A program made the translations under genes and the position numbers. A DNA stretch of 64,000 nt from Temnopleurus reevesii (lineage: Eukaryota > Echinodermata > Echinoidea > Temnopleuroida > Temnopleuridae): positions 61,881 through 125,880 of the forward strand of contig BQKZ01000010.1 of the NCBI GenBank assembly GCA_036244855.1, in the 5' to 3' direction. Shown in pieces: positions 15,101-22,330 of this stretch (position 1 is its first letter; every line of letters starts with the position of its first letter). A model generated the notes under the pieces. It did not search any database. It was not told where the DNA came from and saw only the letters and a program-made list of their open reading frames with translations.

Positions 15101-18100
15101 TCTTCAGTGCACCGGAGAGAAGCTGCTGCCACTTGCGGGAGACTAGGGCGACAAGAGGGAGTAGGATACTGTCAAGCGCCCTTGCGTCTTCCGTCGTACC
15201 ATTCAGGTCAACCGAACGGGACCGAATGGGCAGTGGCATTGCTAAGAAGGCAGAGGGTCGCCAGAGCGGATGCCCCCTTCTACCTCTTGCAAACTGTGGT
15301 TGGCAGGGTGGTAGGCCTTGGCCTTGACCTATCTGCCGCCCCTCACACCCAACCGAGAAGCCTCCTTGGAGGCTCTCTAGGTGTGAGCGATGCCTCCGTG
15401 GGGGCGTCGTCGAACCCAAGCTGCTCCCGCGCTTCCTGACGGAATAGCTTCCGTAGTGTAAAGCGGGGGGCCTGCTCAGTCCGCGCCGCCAGCATGCACT
15501 CTCCAGTCTGGAGAGGCAAGGTCTGGCGGGCGTAGCCGTCTCACCGACGCAGTCCCCAGCAGAAGCTGGGGCACTCGGGGCCAGGTCCGCGGGCGTCTGG
15601 GCGACTGCGGCCGGTGTGAAGTCGTCCGTGTCAGAGCTTGGAGACTCCACCACCTGCACTGTCGCGCCTGCAGCCGTGCGGGGAGCGGGCCGAGGCGGAG
15701 GGAGTGCCGGTGGGCCACGATCACCAGACACCACCGCTGTGGCGTCGGGTTCCAGCCACCGATCTTGAGTCGTAGGAGCGACTAGATGCGGTAGGCGTAG
15801 CTCCCCGAGCCTCACCGTCCAACCCGAAGGAAGGAGCCGGCGGAGGCGCAGGGGGGAGGGCCCATCTCATTCGTGGCCGGCGTCAGAGCCGGGACTGAGT
15901 GCATGGGTCCACCTGACCCGGGTTGGTCACGGCGCCAGAACCCATGCACATCGGCGAGGTACGGGCCATGACCATGGCGGTTCGGTGCCCGAGGCGCTAT
16001 TCACCATGGGTCAGGGTAACTGGCGCTCCTCGGGTCTGGGAAACCAGGGTATCGAGGGCCGGTTTTTCCCGGATATCCGGATATCCGGTTCGGGTCGGGT
16101 CGAATATCCGGTAGGCGGCAGCGGATGCCCCTCGTAAGAGGGAGCGTGGCCGCCTGCCGGGATACTAAGCCCTTGAATGGCGTTGCGTCATTCTGGGGCC
16201 CTGCGTCCCGATTCCGAACCGATGGGTAGCGGTGTTCCCGGCCTGCGGAGCACCACTAAGCACTGTTAGGGTCGTGCCACTCGGATCCCATCCCGAGTTC
16301 GGTTTCGCCGGCATTGGTCCCGCACCCCACNTCACCTTTCTACTGTACCTCTGCCTTGATGCATTCACTATACCTCCCCAGAATTCTAAAGGGTCGCCAT
16401 CTACTTCGGCTTTTCCAATGACAAAAGGACCTGGAAAGCAACATGAAAAAAGTGTATAACATCTGATCTATAATTCCTAAAGACACAATAAGTAACAATG
16501 AAGATGCTGAAGCAAAAGAGAAAGGGTTATGGTTTAGTTGAACAGATTCCGTTATCTTCTCTTGATTTGGCACAATTCTATTTTTATTTCGAAAGTACAG
16601 AATTTGGTATAAATGCAAGACTAGCAAGAATCTTTACCATTGAAAAAGATAATTAGCGGAAAGTTATGACAGTGACTTGAGATTAGAGTTCATCATAACC
16701 ATGTTATCATAAATTTGACACATGGGCAAGAAAATCAATGCAAGCATCCTGAACAACAAAACTGATCACCTATAAAATGAAAATGATATCCCATACAAAT
16801 TTGAAAAGGGCTTAATTGTCGAGCATGTTTCAAAGAGCACAAAGTTAACCATATCAACTACAGCATCTAAAGGGGAAGTCATTAACAATTGTGATCGTAG
16901 CAAATGGGTTGAAACAAAATTTAAACAGGAAATCCTTCTCACAAAATTGATTAACAGTCTTTGATCCATGGAGAGTTTCATCATTTGCAATATTACCAAA
17001 CATTTATTTTGAAATTACAAGATATGTAGAAACTTATGAGAACTATGTTTCATGATCTTACCTATAAAAGACCACTGATTCACAAATTCACTAACTTTGC
17101 CTAACAGCTTTGCTGATTGCTTAAAGCAGGTTGTAGCCTTTGCTTTCTCTCCTTTCCCTGAATAAATTTCTCCAAGATACGACCTATATTGGAGACACAG
17201 GATATGACATTCAAGCAATCAAGTAAATTTACATAGGAAACATATCTACAAAATTAGAAATTAGAGCAAGCGAATTAGTCTACAGAGTTATCCAAAGTGA
17301 CAGACAGGCCAACATTCATCGTATAAAATCATTGCCCAATTTTTCACAGTCAGTTTGAAAAGATCTACATACATCCCAATGACTAACAATTTTAATGACA
17401 TGGCTGATGTTTCAAGTTTAGGTCTTCCCAGTAGTCATACAGTATTTATGTGTAATTTTGTATTGCATGTTTTCCTCAAATGTTTCAATTTCATAACACA
17501 TGTTTTGACATGCAATTGAAAAGCAATATGTAATACACTTTAATTATATATACAAATGCTGAAGAAAAAGTCCTGAATATGACATTAACTATTTTCTAAA
17601 ATTGCAATGTATTACCTTATGAGAGATGAATAAATGCTACTTGGTAGCTCTAAATATACTCACCAATTCCAGCCATTCAAGTTTGATGTCGACAATGACT
17701 TTAATAAACATCCAATTGCTTGCTCTACCTGTATCAAAGAGAAACAATATCTTGAAATGTCTTTCATGAAAGAATTGTAGCTGGCCTAAGAAACATATTT
17801 ATTTAACAATTTCCTTTTCCATATCTATTGCTGGTAAGTTGTCCTTAGAAGACTTGGATTATCATTTTGAAAATTATCAAAATGGCATATATCAATTTTG
17901 TAATTGTCATTATGGTGGTAAATAAATGATGCATTTGTAAGTAGCTAGATGAAATGTTCACAATAATTGGGGTAGAGGACAATTTAGAGGAATGACTGAG
18001 AAACAGAGGGTTCTTAACTTTCAATACCTTACATGTATATCTCATATTCAGAATAACCTAAGGAATGATCCATAAGTAAACTCTTATCAGAATAAGTTTA

Positions 18101-18370
18101 GGTTTCAATGAGAATTTAATCTTCATTTGAATACTTCAGATTTGGAGGAGGTATCAGATATTTTGCATTGGTATGATACACATGGATCCTGGAGAGCAAA
18201 CTTATCAATCGTTAAAATAAATCAATGTTTTAAATATCATGAAGAGCAGGGCGAAGCGATACATTTACCTTATTCGAATAGTATAACTGCTGAATGCTGT
18301 TATAAGATGTTGATTTGCAAGTTGCATCGTATTTCGGACCCTCTTTCTCAAGGAGCTGTGCTGCTGCTTT
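1..18370 (-). CDS. Multi-exon alpha/beta hydrolase (prolyl-oligopeptidase S9-like), 3' part of gene, 21 exons
   Basis: Exons, 5' to 3': 18269-18370, 17664-17728, 17062-17183, 16332-16430 plus 11139-11197 (one exon split by a scaffold error), 10507-10596, 9984-10044, 9582-9648, 9081-9147, 8644-8671, 8074-8200, 7147-7305, 6504-6621, 6013-6069, 5314-5435, 4702-4771, 3945-4132, 2883-2934, 2114-2161, 1490-1551, 987-1073, 1-127. Every junction is AG/GT with matching phase, giving 1977 nt = 659 codons without a stop; both ends of the protein are missing. Residues numbered in this segment: possible TPR-like helices about 1-95, a beta-sandwich-like (PA14/carbohydrate-binding-like) stretch about 180-254, then a hydrolase domain from about 400. 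The triad is visible: Ser494 in GHSMGG, Asp579 in GANDRTV, His611 in GKEHWWWD; HGTG at 413-416 may form the oxyanion hole. The hydrolase fold is clear; substrate and biological role are unknown. No signal peptide can be judged because the start is absent. Confidence 0.85.
106..197. repeat. 46-bp tandem duplication across a splice acceptor
   Basis: Two units with period 46 and one or two differences. Each contains the acceptor CTAACAG and the start of exon 21. Use of the upstream acceptor would add 46 nt, shift the frame and reach a TAA after GAIFDMFF. Confidence 0.8.
636..940 (-). pseudogene. Decayed duplicate of exon 20 split by a MITE
   Basis: Two blocks, about 636-674 and 895-940, match the two halves of the live exon at 987-1073. 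They are separated by an element with inverted ends at 675-894. The exon copy also carries base changes and small indels, so it cannot be used. Confidence 0.65.
675..894. mobile_element. MITE-like element with CACTG termini, copy 1
   Basis: About 220 bp. It starts CACTGG and ends CACAGT, with an imperfect inverted subterminal stretch related to AAGGGACAAAG. It is flanked by ACATT and ACATG, a near-perfect 5-bp target duplication. A related copy lies at 1645-1874. No coding capacity is seen. Confidence 0.6.
987..1073 (-). CDS. Hydrolase gene exon 20 with catalytic histidine
   Basis: Encodes RMNRLLKERQINVTYSELAG, then KEHWWWDT. The His before WWWD is the expected third triad residue. The acceptor is CTTTCAG and the donor GTAAGA. 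A duplicate of this exon, split by a small transposable element, lies at about 636-940. Confidence 0.85.
1490..1551 (-). CDS. Hydrolase gene exon 19 with catalytic aspartate
   Basis: Encodes GLPVLTRIGANDRTVHPYFV. The Asp in GANDRTV sits where the acid of the alpha/beta-hydrolase triad is expected, after the strand VLTRIGA. The donor is GTATGT. The next exon begins with two arginines and an amphipathic helix, as expected for the helix before the catalytic His. Confidence 0.85.
1645..1874. mobile_element. MITE-like element with CACTGT termini, copy 2
   Basis: About 230 bp, starting CACTGTGGGCAGAAGGGAC and ending with the inverted counterpart (GTCCC ... ACAGTG). It shares internal blocks with 675-894, including an AAATTTCTTTT stretch and CTTGAAAGGAGGTT near its right end. 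It lies in the intron between exons 18 and 19 of the hydrolase gene. Confidence 0.6.
3545..3713 (-). pseudogene. Decayed duplicate of exon 16
   Basis: The part coding for GAWHLATHYPDRALAVVSLA is nearly identical to the live exon. The nucleophile-elbow region is disrupted with in-frame stops, and a TAA follows KKEE. The donor side keeps GTAAGA. The upstream border is approximate. Confidence 0.8.
3945..4132 (-). CDS. Hydrolase gene exon 16 with catalytic serine (GHSMGG)
   Basis: 188 nt encoding LMSDVIWMPNKPMTDLVIFA, then GHSMGGHGAW and on to YGDSNLFF. GHSMGG fits the G-x-S-x-G nucleophile elbow of alpha/beta hydrolases. The acceptor is TTTCACCAG and the donor GTAAGA. A decayed copy lies about 400 bp downstream in the gene. 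Confidence 0.9.
5144..5265 (-). pseudogene. Decayed duplicate of exon 14
   Basis: Same length as the live exon (122 nt), with AG and GT borders still present. The HGTG motif has become HWTG, and a TAA stop replaces the Pro codon in WVLAPS. The high similarity points to a recent duplication. Confidence 0.8.
5314..5435 (-). CDS. Hydrolase gene exon 14, start of the alpha/beta hydrolase core
   Basis: Encodes VLLTLHGTGVEAQNQADGYK and on to KAWVLAPS. The first beta strand followed by HGTG is typical of the start of S9-type and related alpha/beta hydrolases, where the backbone after the His/Gly helps form the oxyanion hole. The donor is GTATGT and the acceptor follows TTGTACCAG. A 122-nt duplicate lies at 5144-5265. 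Confidence 0.85.
7521..7640 (-). pseudogene. Decayed duplicate of exon 10 (copy 4)
   Basis: Recognisable by the shared stretches for the interval from MVPD to PFTNL, but the donor-proximal part is lost and several changes interrupt the frame. It is the most diverged of the four copies and the one furthest from the live exon. Boundaries are approximate. Confidence 0.55.
7692..7807 (-). pseudogene. Decayed duplicate of exon 10 (copy 3)
   Basis: Aligns with exon 10 from the donor side (GTGAGT at 7691 kept) but has lost a stretch around the MVPDVV codons. This shifts the frame and brings in a stop, and the AG of the acceptor now reads AT. Confidence 0.7.
7872..8007 (-). CDS. Possible alternative exon 10b, intact duplicate of exon 10
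   Basis: 136 nt, 9 nt longer than exon 10 and therefore in the same phase class. It is open throughout, encoding VFDGDPFVIQPAVMVPDVV and on to GSKWIKNIK, with a GTAAGT donor at 7871 and an AG at 8008-8009. The sequence before the AG is poor in pyrimidines. Because both copies are 1 mod 3, including both would shift the frame; only one can be used per transcript. It may be a mutually exclusive exon or a young pseudo-exon. Confidence 0.45.
8074..8200 (-). CDS. Hydrolase gene exon 10 (live copy of a four-copy exon array)
   Basis: Encodes SDPFVIQPAVMVPD to GSKWIKNV, with an acceptor at 8201 and a GTAAGT donor at 8073. It enters with one base from the previous exon and leaves two bases, so its 127 nt length is 1 mod 3. 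Three related copies lie just downstream in the gene at 7872-8007, 7692-7807 and about 7521-7640. This copy is chosen as the main exon because its acceptor has the better sequence and its reading frame is intact. Confidence 0.8.
11266..11266. other. Single-N scaffold joint
   Basis: The N interrupts exon 4 of the hydrolase gene. The 68 bases before it recur exactly at 16332-16399, after another single N. The sequence from 11267 to 16330 is thus a separate contig placed between two overlapping ones. Confidence 0.85.
11666..11845. repeat. DIRS inverted terminal repeat, 3' end of element
   Basis: Reverse-complement match to 20173-20356 with few differences. It includes the blocks CGCATGACC, GGACAATGCTAAGAC and GATCTCCATTTTAATTC. 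An extra terminal stretch with AAAATTAG-CA-CTAATTTT extends it outward to about 11642. Confidence 0.85.
11901..11998. repeat. DIRS internal complementary region
   Basis: The left half (11901-11955) is the reverse complement of the outer end of the 3' terminal repeat. The right half (11956-11998) resembles the reverse complement of the outer end of the 5' repeat. Such a head-to-tail image of both termini is used in DIRS elements as template to complete the ends through a circular intermediate. Confidence 0.75.
12080..13026 (-). pseudogene. DIRS tyrosine recombinase, broken
   Basis: Frames read in turn give SLLAESRRDSTLKVYNSRL then TAFDEWCHRR (core-binding domain of DIRS recombinases), a GHSVIHALT block where the first catalytic Arg region is expected, VRALKWHLSQSRPL, and at the 3' end KSIRSSGALLAA followed by EDIVKAASWRSKNSFI. 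The typical HxxR box appears as KSIR, so the His is lost. The frame changes several times, so no functional protein can be made from this copy. Confidence 0.75.
13409..14080 (-). pseudogene. DIRS RNase H region, broken
   Basis: Contains ITDASLQGWGGLAKG (the acidic Asp of the RNase H first strand) and HINALGLMTVQASLSHF, a block found after it in DIRS polyproteins. AAYINRQGATHSWRLNRLA follows at 13500-13590. These segments lie in different frames. Confidence 0.75.
14077..14460 (-). pseudogene. DIRS reverse transcriptase fragment
   Basis: Encodes LDLQDAYLHVPIHP (motif A with the catalytic Asp), FPFGLSPAPRVFTRVV (motif B) and LRLHVYLDDWRLVASS (motif C, YxDD). The spacing and the YLDDW form are typical of the DIRS/Ngaro/PAT group. 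The stretch between motifs A and B looks frameshifted. The upstream fingers region is not recognisable in one frame. Confidence 0.8.
14545..14820. repeat. Direct repeat inside the DIRS gag region, copy A
   Basis: Matches 15757-16035 over about 270 bp with many substitutions (shared blocks include ACTAGATGCGGTAGGCGTAG and ACCCGGGTTGGTC). The two copies are about 1.2 kb apart in the same orientation. Confidence 0.7.
15072..15815 (-). pseudogene. DIRS gag-like region
   Basis: A 247-codon open frame rich in Pro, Ala, Arg and Ser lies where DIRS elements carry their gag-like gene, upstream of the reverse transcriptase. I see no zinc knuckle. Adjacent frames carry the likely true gag reading in parts, so the open frame itself may be partly accidental. 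Confidence 0.45.
15757..16035. repeat. Direct repeat inside the DIRS gag region, copy B
   Basis: Counterpart of 14545-14820. It is followed by a short GGATATCCGGATATCCGG palindromic stretch at about 16069-16087. Confidence 0.7.
16332..16430 (-). CDS. Hydrolase gene exon 4, 5' portion (continues at 11139-11197)
   Basis: Encodes GPFVIGKAEVDGDPLEFWGG and on. The exon runs into the single N at 16331. The last 68 bases (16332-16399) are identical to 11198-11265, which abuts the N at 11266. Joining the two contigs through this overlap restores one open exon of 158 nt in the right phase. Confidence 0.8.
17062..17183 (-). CDS. Hydrolase gene exon 3, TPR-like helix pair
   Basis: Encodes SYLGEIYSGKGEKAKATTCF and on to NQWSFIG. 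The alanine/glycine spacing with a repeated amphipathic helix resembles a tetratricopeptide repeat, but one unit is not enough to be certain. The donor GTAAGA at 17061 leaves one base that joins the next exon to give the codon for G in IGPFVIG. Confidence 0.7.
18269..18370 (-). CDS. Hydrolase gene exon 1 of the recovered set (34 codons)
   Basis: The first exon I can place, with an acceptor at 18371 and a GTAAAT donor at 18268. It encodes KAAAQLLEKEGPKYDAT and on to YYSNK. It starts in phase 0, so at least one more upstream exon exists. That exon is not seen before the contig end at 18538; the sequence from 18540 on belongs to a different contig. Confidence 0.75.
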
Positions 18371-18538
18371 CTGTGGATTCAAAATGCAAACAATGAAATA
18401 AGAAGCACATTGTTATTAATTTGACAAAGTGTGTTTTTACCTCTTCTATAGAGTATAAATCTGAAGTTAAAATAATTCACAAAAGAAGTTTTCCATGAAC
18501 AGGATAGAGAACTAACTGTTAGATCTTGAAATATTTTT

Positions 18539-18539
18539 N
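18539..18539. other. Single-N scaffold joint
   Basis: Marks the end of the contig carrying hydrolase exons 1-4 (16332-18538). The sequence after it (18540 onward) starts with a unit that nearly matches the last 30 bases of the contig ending at 16330, so the DIRS element continues from 16330 to 18540. Confidence 0.8.
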
Positions 18540-18935
18540 GGTTTTGCCGGCATTGGTCCTGCACCCCACACGCGTGGGGGGGTCCTTGCCGACTAACCGT
18601 CTGGGAGACGGACGTCCCGTCTCCCAACCCTGTACCGGGCCCGCTGGCACCGGCACTGCGCCTCCACTGTCCGACGGAAGGGCGGGGCCCTCCCGTCGGG
18701 AAGCAGAAGATATCGGCCTTCTCTTGGGTAGCGGTGCTCCCGGCCTGCGGGCCACCACTAAGCACTGTTGGGGTCGTGCCACTCGGATTCCATCCCGAGT
18801 TCGGTTTTGCCGGCAATGGTCCCGCACCCCACGCGCATGGGGGGGGGTCCTTGCCGACTAACCGTCTGGGAGACGGACGTCCCGTCTCCCAACCCTGTAC
18901 CCGGCCCGCTGGCACCGGCACTGCGACTCCACTCG
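18540..18935. repeat. About 264-bp tandem repeat in the 5' part of the DIRS element
   Basis: The unit starting GGTTTTGCCGGCATTGGTCC at 18540 recurs at 18803, and its first 30 bases also end the other contig at 16301-16330. On the minus strand each unit encodes PVPAG-VQGWETGRPSPRRL, but in different frames because a G run differs in length. The true copy number may be collapsed in the assembly. Confidence 0.8.
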
Positions 18936-19149
18936 CTTACCTCGGATCCCGGAGGATTAACGTTACCGTCCGAGGACAGATCCGTGTCGTTCTGATGACG
19001 CCCAACCGGACCGAAGGGACGAAATCGCAGATGAACCTTAGTCCAGGTTCTAGGCTAACAGGGGATCTGTAAGATCCTGCGCCACTCTAAGGGCGCAAGA
19101 TCAACTCCCAGGTTCCGTGTCTACGGAATCTGGAAGAGAATTACTTTCT

Positions 19150-19615
19150 AAGTACTTCCGTAGAAGAACTGAGAAAGGTAATAATATTTAGTGAAGTCCG
19201 CTGGTTTGGCGGAAGGTCAACTAACAAGTCCGATTCTCTGGCGGACTAACCACGATAATTAATTTTTACACTAAGTCCGGCTTATTAATGACAGACGTTA
19301 CAAATTTTTCTAAGTTTGACAATTTGGCAGGCCAAGAACAACTAATTATCACAACCCAAGTCCGGCTATTTTGGCGGCCGAGTAATGTTATAAGTCCGAA
19401 CCTAGGAGGACTAGTAGAAGTTTATCTGTTCTTGAAACAAAACGACTAAGTCCGTAACGTAAGGCGGACAAACAAAAAAATGTCTACGTCCGGCGCCTGT
19501 AGACTGAGAACAAAATGGTTTTTTTTTTTCACAAGTCCGACGGTTCTGTGGGACTGAGAGAATTTTTTTTTTTTTTTAATTTTCTCTAAGTCCGTCGGCG
19601 GAATTAAATTCAGGC
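19150..19615. repeat. AAGTCCG / GGCGGAC repeat cluster in the DIRS leader
   Basis: Eight exact AAGTCCG at 19194, 19226, 19273, 19358, 19392, 19448, 19533 and 19588, plus variants at 19153 and 19486. Most are followed within 6-15 bases by GGCGG(AC) or AGGAC, which can pair with the TCCG to form small hairpins. Spacing is 32-85 bases, not a fixed period. The cluster lies between the 5' terminal repeat and the gag-like region. Function unknown. Confidence 0.75.
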
Positions 19616-20172
19616 GACAGAGTACCAAACTGAGGACTAGAGAAGTCGCAGTAGTCATACACAAGAGGAAGAAAGCAAAAACAAAATGGCGCTGACCCTT
19701 ATCCCGGAAGTCTAACGCAACCGGAAACGGAAAAACTGCCACGTGGCGTTACTTGCGCCCGTGGTAGAATTAAACAACCACAGAATCAAATCAAAGTACA
19801 GATTTTAGTTTACAAGAGTCATGTATTTAATTAATATAAGGAACACCCTTCCTAGAACAACACCCCACACCTCGGAGCAGCGTCAGAGAGACGAGAGTTT
19901 GATTGTAAGTCGGCTCTCACACGCAACTCCACACCCTGTAGGTTATACAATGGGAGGCAACTGGTTGATTCTACTGACGTTTAAGTATAAAAACAAGGCC
20001 TAATTTCTACAAAAAGAAGGGTGGCACTTAATATAAAATCTCTCAAATGAACACTAAGCGTAATGAGGAATTTATAAGCGCAGTTCTGTTCAATTATTGA
20101 CGCCAAAAACGCATAAGGAAAGGTCTCACTCGAGAGCGAATCTTGACACGTCTGGTCCTTAGCAAGGCGATG

Positions 20173-20356
20173 GTGAAGAATGAATTAAAATGGAGATCTA
20201 TATCTTTATAGCGCCACCTCGCGGTGGCAGGCGGAGGCGGAAATGGGGGGGGGGCACGATGTAAGGATAGTTTTGTCTTTTGTTAGTTTCAGTCTTAGCA
20301 TTGTCCTGGGGAACAAAGCAAAGGTAAGAGAAGGTCATGCGATTATCGAAGTAAAT
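20173..20356. repeat. DIRS inverted terminal repeat, 5' end of element
   Basis: Counterpart of 11666-11845. It ends in GGTCATGCGATTATCGAAG followed by TAAAT, and the sequence after 20356 is unrelated to the other flank. Confidence 0.85.
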
Positions 20357-20689
20357 ATCAAATTTGCAAACTCCCAAAGGTTTATTAAAGCCCGAGTACA
20401 GTTTTGGTAAGAGCGAATATTTTCATCACCATAATTTATCTTCAAATCTATATGAAATGAACTATAGTATCATAAACATATTACACAAAAGATTGTGCGA
20501 AAAATGAACGAGTTTTGGAAACGCTATAACCTAAAATGTGCCATTTTTTTCAACATTTTCTTTCTTGATAAAGGACAACTTCCCATGCTCAGAATTGGAT
20601 GAAAATTTAAGATATTAATTGTTGCGTATATCTCTATTAGTTAGGCGGTTTAGCTCCAATATTATGAGGAATTGTGCACTTTTTGATAC

Positions 20690-21860
20690 AAGCACCAAAT
20701 TTGGCACACAGGTAAATTTGCATGCTACGAAAATTTTCAGATATTGGGCCACTCAAAATTCCGTCTCCAAGTCGGCCATTTTGGATTTCAAAATGGCCGC
20801 CATTCGAAATTTACATTTGTGAATATCTCTGGCTCCAATAATGCTATCGACTTGATTTTGGTGTCTAAATTTATGTTTTTATGGGCAAGGAATCCGATGG
20901 TAGCAATCTCCATAGCGTATTTTCTACCAATTAGTCGCCATATTGGATTTCAAAATGGCCGCCATGTGAAATCAACATTTGCGAATATCTGAGGGTGTGA
21001 TAATGTTAATGACTCAATTCTTGGATCTAAATATATGTTTTGGGGGCCGATGAATCAAATGATGAAAATGTGCATTATATTTTCAACCAATGGACTGCCA
21101 TATCGTATTTCAAAATGGCCGTCATATGAAATCATACAATCTTAACCTAGGGCTGAGTTGACAATAAAACAGAGTAGTGAGGTGGCTTGCACTTTGTGAT
21201 ACAATGACCAAATTTGGCACATAAGTACTTTATAGCATGTTTTAAACACTTTCAGATATTGGGCCATTTGGAATTTCATCTTAATGTCCGCCATTTTGGA
21301 TTTTAAAATGGCCGCCAAATAAAATCTAGATTTGTACTTATCTGTACAAGAAATGCTGCTATTTAATTGATTCTAGTGTCAAAATACATGTTTTCAAAGG
21401 CAAGGAATCCAATGGTAACAATCTGCATTACATCTCATTATCCGATGGGCGGCCATATTAGATTTTAAAATGGCCCCCATTTGAAATCTACATTTGTACT
21501 AATCTGTGAGTGAAATGCTGCAAGAAAATATTGACTCAATAATGTGGTGTAAATATATGTTTGTGGAGGCAAGGAATCCAATGGTAAAAATTTGCAATAC
21601 ATACAGTGTAATTTCAACCATTGGTCAGTCACATTGGATTTCAAAATGGCCTCTATTTGATTTAAATTTGCAATCATCTGCGGGTTTGACGCTTCTATTG
21701 ACTGGTTTCTATATATATATATGTTTCGTGAGGCAAGCAATCCAATTGTATTGATCTGCATTGCATTTCTTTATCTAATTAGATTTCAAACGACGGCCAT
21801 TTTGAAATTCAAAATAACTGTCATTTGAAATCGTAATTTGCACTTCTGTCAGTGTTTGTC
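20690..21860. repeat. Degenerate tandem array of about 160-190 bp units with a small palindrome
   Basis: Units are marked by CAAAATGGCCGCC or variants at about 20789, 20951, 21111, 21304, 21465, 21642 and 21810. Several are preceded by GGCCATTTTGGATTT, so each centre can fold as a hairpin. Units also share GCAAGGAATCC and AATCT-CATTTG blocks. No coding potential. Confidence 0.75.
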
Positions 21861-22009
21861 TAATGGCGCTACTGATTTGATTTCCATGTTCATATGTAAA
21901 TGTTCTTTAGAGGGCAAGTAATCAATAGATCAATGTGTATTCTTTTACCAATATAGAACTCTTGAATTTATGGTATACATGTATTTTATCAATAGACTGC
22001 CATATCCAA

Positions 22010-22072
22010 TTTTAGAATGATGATGATGACAATGATTATGGTGATGATGATGAAGATGATGATGATGATTGC
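22010..22072. repeat. GAT-rich microsatellite
   Basis: Imperfect run of GATGAT/GATGACAAT units. Confidence 0.8.
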
Positions 22073-22159
22073 CTCTTAACAGCGCCTGTGGCAATTACTC
22101 AAAATAATGTCTCACAAATTCCAATGTCCTAATCAATACTGTGGGTAATCTTTCGGTCA

Positions 22160-22330
22160 AAAAACTCGCAACGGATTAGGGAACAAATAGATCTAGGTTA
22201 GGTAGGACTTGAAGGTTTCTTGGTCCTCTGCTCTCCTAATAAATTGGGGAAGGCTGTTCCCAAAGATTTGGTCAAGACGTGAGAAGTCTCTTTCACCCCA
22301 GTTTGCATCTCTGGGAGCTAGATTCCACTC
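22160..22330 (-). pseudogene. Reverse-transcriptase tail fragment
   Basis: The minus strand reads RDANWGERDFSRLDQIFGNS, then LPQFIRRAEDQETFKSYL. This resembles the C-terminal end of non-LTR retrotransposon polymerases (WNSLP ... FK). It has no intact upstream part in the window. Confidence 0.45.

Larger units (their letters stand above)
11642..20356 (-). mobile_element. DIRS-type tyrosine-recombinase retrotransposon, decayed, split by a misplaced contig
   Basis: Inverted terminal repeats at 11666-11845 and 20173-20356 face each other. With the misplaced contig (16331-18539) removed, the element is about 6.5 kb, a normal size for DIRS elements. On the minus strand the order is leader, gag-like region, reverse transcriptase, RNase H, tyrosine recombinase, then an internal complementary region beside the 3' terminal repeat. 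This order and the inverted repeats are hallmarks of DIRS elements, which integrate through a tyrosine recombinase instead of a DDE integrase. Stops and frameshifts in all coding parts indicate a dead copy, or one with assembly errors. GC content is much higher than in the surroundings. Confidence 0.85.

Noticed and set aside
16200..16330. Possible 5S rRNA gene (TAAGCACTGTT, CACTCGGATCCCATCCCGAG)
   Set aside because: The order and spacing of the 5S promoter boxes and helices do not fit. The segment is part of the 264-bp repeat of the DIRS element.
19194..19594. CRISPR-like array from the repeated AAGTCCG
   Set aside because: The repeat is only 7 bp with irregular spacing in animal DNA. It fits a leader motif cluster, not CRISPR.
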